Assembly (NCBI GenBank): GCA_031253875.1
Contig: JAIRVN010000014.1
Location: forward strand, 1 to 6,899
DNA length: 6,899 nucleotides
DNA from: Deltaproteobacteria bacterium
GTDB taxonomy: Bacteria > Desulfobacterota > Desulfovibrionia > Desulfovibrionales > Desulfovibrionaceae
Reading direction: 5' to 3'
Numbering within the stretch: position 1 is the first letter of the stretch; the number at the start of each line of letters is the position of its first letter. Below, piece by piece: positions 5,167-6,899 of the stretch. The notes under the pieces were generated by a model. It did not search any database. It was not told where the DNA came from and saw only the letters and a list, made by a program, of their open reading frames with translations. The translations under genes and the position numbers were made by a program.

Positions 5167-6706
5167 GCATTTTTCTACTCTGATTCTGGCGCTTGCCGCC
5201 TTGGGTCTGCTCTTTGCGGCGGGCTGTTCCGATGTCACCACCGAACTGAAAACCCCTAAGTACAAAACGGGCCTTGCGGAAAAAGAAACCAGCAATGCGG
5301 CCTTCGGTAAGGTATTTCCGCAGCAATACAAATCTTATCGAAAAAATGACGATGATTCAGTTTTGACGGAGTATGGGGGGTCCGTTCCCTATACGAAGAG
5401 CGATGGCGTAAGTCCCCCGCCGGAAGGCACCAAACACGCCCAGCCGTATTTGAAGAATTTGTGGCTAGGCTACACCTTCAGCTATGACTACCGTAACGCG
5501 CGCGGACATACCTATGCCCTTACGGACATTTTGCACATCGACCGCGTCAATAATTATACGGAAAAGAGTGGCCTGCCGGCTACTTGCTGGAACTGCAAGA
5601 CGACCAAAATGGAAGAATGGGTGGCTGCAGACGGCGACAAGTTTTGGGGCAGGGATATGAACGATTTCCGCGACAAATTTGATGTCAAGGATAATCCCAT
5701 CGGCTGCGCCAACTGCCATAATCCGATGGACATGTCCCTGAAGCTGTACAGTGTGCCGCTCAAGGATTGGCTCAAGCGCAGCGGCAAGGATGAAAGCAAG
5801 CTGACCCGCAACGAAATGCGTTCTCTCGTATGTTCGCAGTGCCATGTGGAATACCATTTCACCCATCCCTCGCAAGGGCCGGCCGGCAAGCCCGTGTTCC
5901 CCTGGGATAATGGCATGAACGCGGAGGATATGTACCAGTACTACAAGACCCACGGTCCGAATAACGGTCCCTTCTTTGACTGGATACATCCCGTTTCCAA
6001 GACTCCTATGATCAAAATACAACATCCGGAATATGAAACCTGGATTGACGGCCCCCATGGCTCTGCGGGAGTGAGCTGCGCCGACTGTCACATGCCCTAC
6101 CAGAAGGGCGAGGACAAGAAGAAGATGTCCAGCCACTGGTGGACCTCGCCGCTCAAGGATCCCGAAATGCGCGCCTGCCGCCAGTGCCATGCTGACAAGA
6201 GCGCGGACTACCTCAAGGAACGTGTGCTCTATACGCAAAAGAAGACCTTCGATCAGTTGCTTGTCGCACAGGAAATCTCCGTGAAGGCCCATGAGGCGGT
6301 GCGTCAGGCCGATGCGTATACCGGAGCAAAGGCTGCCAACTTCGACGCGCTGATGGCTGAAGCGCGCGATATGGTGCGTAAGGGCCAGTTGTTCTGGGAT
6401 TACGTTTCCGCCGAAAACGGCGTGGGCTTCCACAATCCGGCCAAAGCGCTCGACACTCTGGCCTCGGCTATCCAGATCAGCCAGCGCGCCGTGGATTTGG
6501 CCAGCCAGGCGACGAACTTCGGCATAAGCCCAGCGCTTGCTCAAGACATCAAGACTCTGGTGCCGCCTATCCTGAAGTTCAGCCGCAAGCTGCAGCAGGA
6601 TCCGGCAGTTATGCAGAGCCATCCCTGGCTGAAAATGATGCCGGTCTCCCCGCCCGCTGAAAAAGTGTGGGATGGACAGAAAAAGGTAGGCGCCGTCGCC
6701 AAATAG
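5159..6706 (+). CDS. nrfA: NrfA, pentaheme cytochrome c nitrite reductase (ammonia-forming)
   Basis: A 515-residue periplasmic enzyme that reduces nitrite to ammonium with six electrons. Haem 1, the catalytic one, has the hallmark CXXCK site (C143-W-N-C146-K147). Haems 2-5 are CXXCH at C183, C225, C307 and C340. Likely catalytic residues by family alignment are Arg115 (ARGH), Tyr232 (VEYHF) and His289 (KIQHPEYE); Glu231, Tyr232, Lys286 and Gln288 fit the calcium site. Other conserved histidines are seen in SSHWW and GFHNP. The N-terminus is hydrophobic and ends AAGC at residue 23, a possible lipoprotein cleavage site, with SDVTTELKTP after it as in Desulfovibrio NrfA. AAGGA at 5145-5149, inside nrfH, is the ribosome binding site. 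The loop around residues 262-275 appears shorter than in the D. desulfuricans protein as I remember it. It forms a complex with NrfH. Confidence 0.97.
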   Translation: MNKHFSTLILALAALGLLFAAGCSDVTTELKTPKYKTGLAEKETSNAAFGKVFPQQYKSYRKNDDDSVLTEYGGSVPYTKSDGVSPPPEGTKHAQPYLKNLWLGYTFSYDYRNARGHTYALTDILHIDRVNNYTEKSGLPATCWNCKTTKMEEWVAADGDKFWGRDMNDFRDKFDVKDNPIGCANCHNPMDMSLKLYSVPLKDWLKRSGKDESKLTRNEMRSLVCSQCHVEYHFTHPSQGPAGKPVFPWDNGMNAEDMYQYYKTHGPNNGPFFDWIHPVSKTPMIKIQHPEYETWIDGPHGSAGVSCADCHMPYQKGEDKKKMSSHWWTSPLKDPEMRACRQCHADKSADYLKERVLYTQKKTFDQLLVAQEISVKAHEAVRQADAYTGAKAANFDALMAEARDMVRKGQLFWDYVSAENGVGFHNPAKALDTLASAIQISQRAVDLASQATNFGISPALAQDIKTLVPPILKFSRKLQQDPAVMQSHPWLKMMPVSPPAEKVWDGQKKVGAVAK

Positions 6707-6724
6707 ACGAGCACTCCCCAGAAC

Positions 6725-6747
6725 GAGGTCTTCTCCGGGAAGAGCTC
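6725..6747 (+). repeat. Imperfect hairpin just after nrfA
   Basis: GAGGTCTTC (6725-6733) can pair with GAAGAGCTC (6739-6747) around a 5-base loop, with one mismatch in nine pairs. It begins 19 bases after the nrfA stop and 13 bases before the main terminator stem. No T-run follows, so it is not itself a terminator. It may protect the 3' end of the nrfHA transcript, or be chance. Confidence 0.35.
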
Positions 6748-6759
6748 ACCATACATTAC

Positions 6760-6802
6760 CGCCCGGCCATGCGCGCATGGCCGGGCGATTCTTTTTGTTT
6801 TT
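6760..6802 (+). terminator. Strong intrinsic terminator of the nrfHA transcript
   Basis: Bases 6760-6773 and 6774-6787 form a perfect 28-base palindrome, giving a 12-pair GC-rich stem (CGCCCGGCCATG) with a CGCG loop. It is followed by ATTCTTTTTGTTTTT up to 6802. This is a textbook rho-independent terminator 53 bases after the nrfA stop, and it separates nrfHA from the next gene. Confidence 0.93.
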
Positions 6803-6856
6803 ACCGATACATTCGTGCCCTGCGCTGTGGTTGCGTTCCGCGCGCCGCATCTCGTT

Positions 6857-6864
6857 GGAGGGAG
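6857..6864 (+). promoter_or_regulatory. Ribosome binding site of the gene entering at the right edge
   Basis: GGAGGGAG lies 8 bases before ATG 6873, a strong and well-spaced site that supports a real gene start there. I see no convincing promoter between the terminator (6802) and this site. Confidence 0.7.
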
Positions 6865-6872
6865 TAGACAAC

Positions 6873-6899
6873 ATGCCGACTGCATTGCGACAGCAGCAT
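6873..6899 (+). CDS. Start of an unidentified gene (first 9 codons)
   Basis: ATG 6873 opens a frame reading MPTALRQQH to the window edge, behind a strong ribosome binding site. Nine residues are too few to identify the product. Cytochrome c assembly genes often accompany nrf genes, so a haem-delivery protein would be a reasonable guess, but nothing visible supports it. The strong terminator ahead means it is probably not part of the nrfHA transcript. Confidence 0.55.

Noticed and set aside
5465..6622. 385-codon open frame on the minus strand opposite nrfA
   Set aside because: It lies wholly within nrfA, whose five haem sites and catalytic residues are intact. The antisense translation shows no recognisable motif, and long antisense frames are common in GC-rich coding DNA.
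1..6899. Insertion sequences, CRISPR arrays, tRNA or rRNA genes, phage or defence genes
   Set aside because: I found no transposase-like frame, terminal repeats, regularly spaced repeats, or tRNA-like cloverleaf sequence. All open space is explained by the respiratory genes and short intergenic regions.

Overview
This window reads as part of a nitrate-to-ammonium (dissimilatory nitrate reduction to ammonium) locus from a sulfate-reducing bacterium of the family Desulfovibrionaceae. The evidence is recall-based comparison of the proteins. NapA, NrfH and NrfA all look like the Desulfovibrio-type proteins (NapA of D. desulfuricans, NrfHA of D. vulgaris and D. desulfuricans), but NrfA differs from the D. 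desulfuricans sequence as I remember it, so this is a related species or strain. The DNA is GC-rich, all genes lie on the + strand, and coding density is high.

Bases 1-2767 are the 3' part of a periplasmic nitrate reductase operon: the C-terminal half of napA, then napD, napG and napH, tightly packed (7-base gap, 4-base overlap, 11-base overlap). No napB follows napA, as in the napCMADGH operon known from D. desulfuricans; napC and napM, if present, would be off the left edge. NapG lacks the Tat leader usual in its family.

Bases 2794-4491 encode a 565-residue protein, 26 bases behind napH. It joins an FmdE-type N-terminal domain with a CX2C-X11-CX2C zinc knuckle to a degenerate MoeA/MogA-like molybdopterin-binding region and a cysteine-rich tail. 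Its position behind the genes of a molybdoenzyme suggests a role in molybdenum cofactor handling, but its function is not established.

Bases 4492-4698 form an A+T-rich intergenic region with short palindromes and candidate promoter elements. It precedes nrfH and nrfA, which overlap by 8 bases and encode the membrane tetraheme quinol dehydrogenase and the pentaheme nitrite reductase. A strong intrinsic terminator follows at 6760-6802. The first nine codons of another gene, with a good ribosome binding site, end the window.

Together the genes would reduce nitrate to nitrite (NapA) and nitrite to ammonium (NrfA) in the periplasm, drawing electrons from the quinone pool through NrfH and probably the NapGH iron-sulfur module. 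The enzymes are known. The less ordinary points are the FmdE/MoeA-like gene between the two modules, the leaderless NapG and the control region upstream of nrfH.
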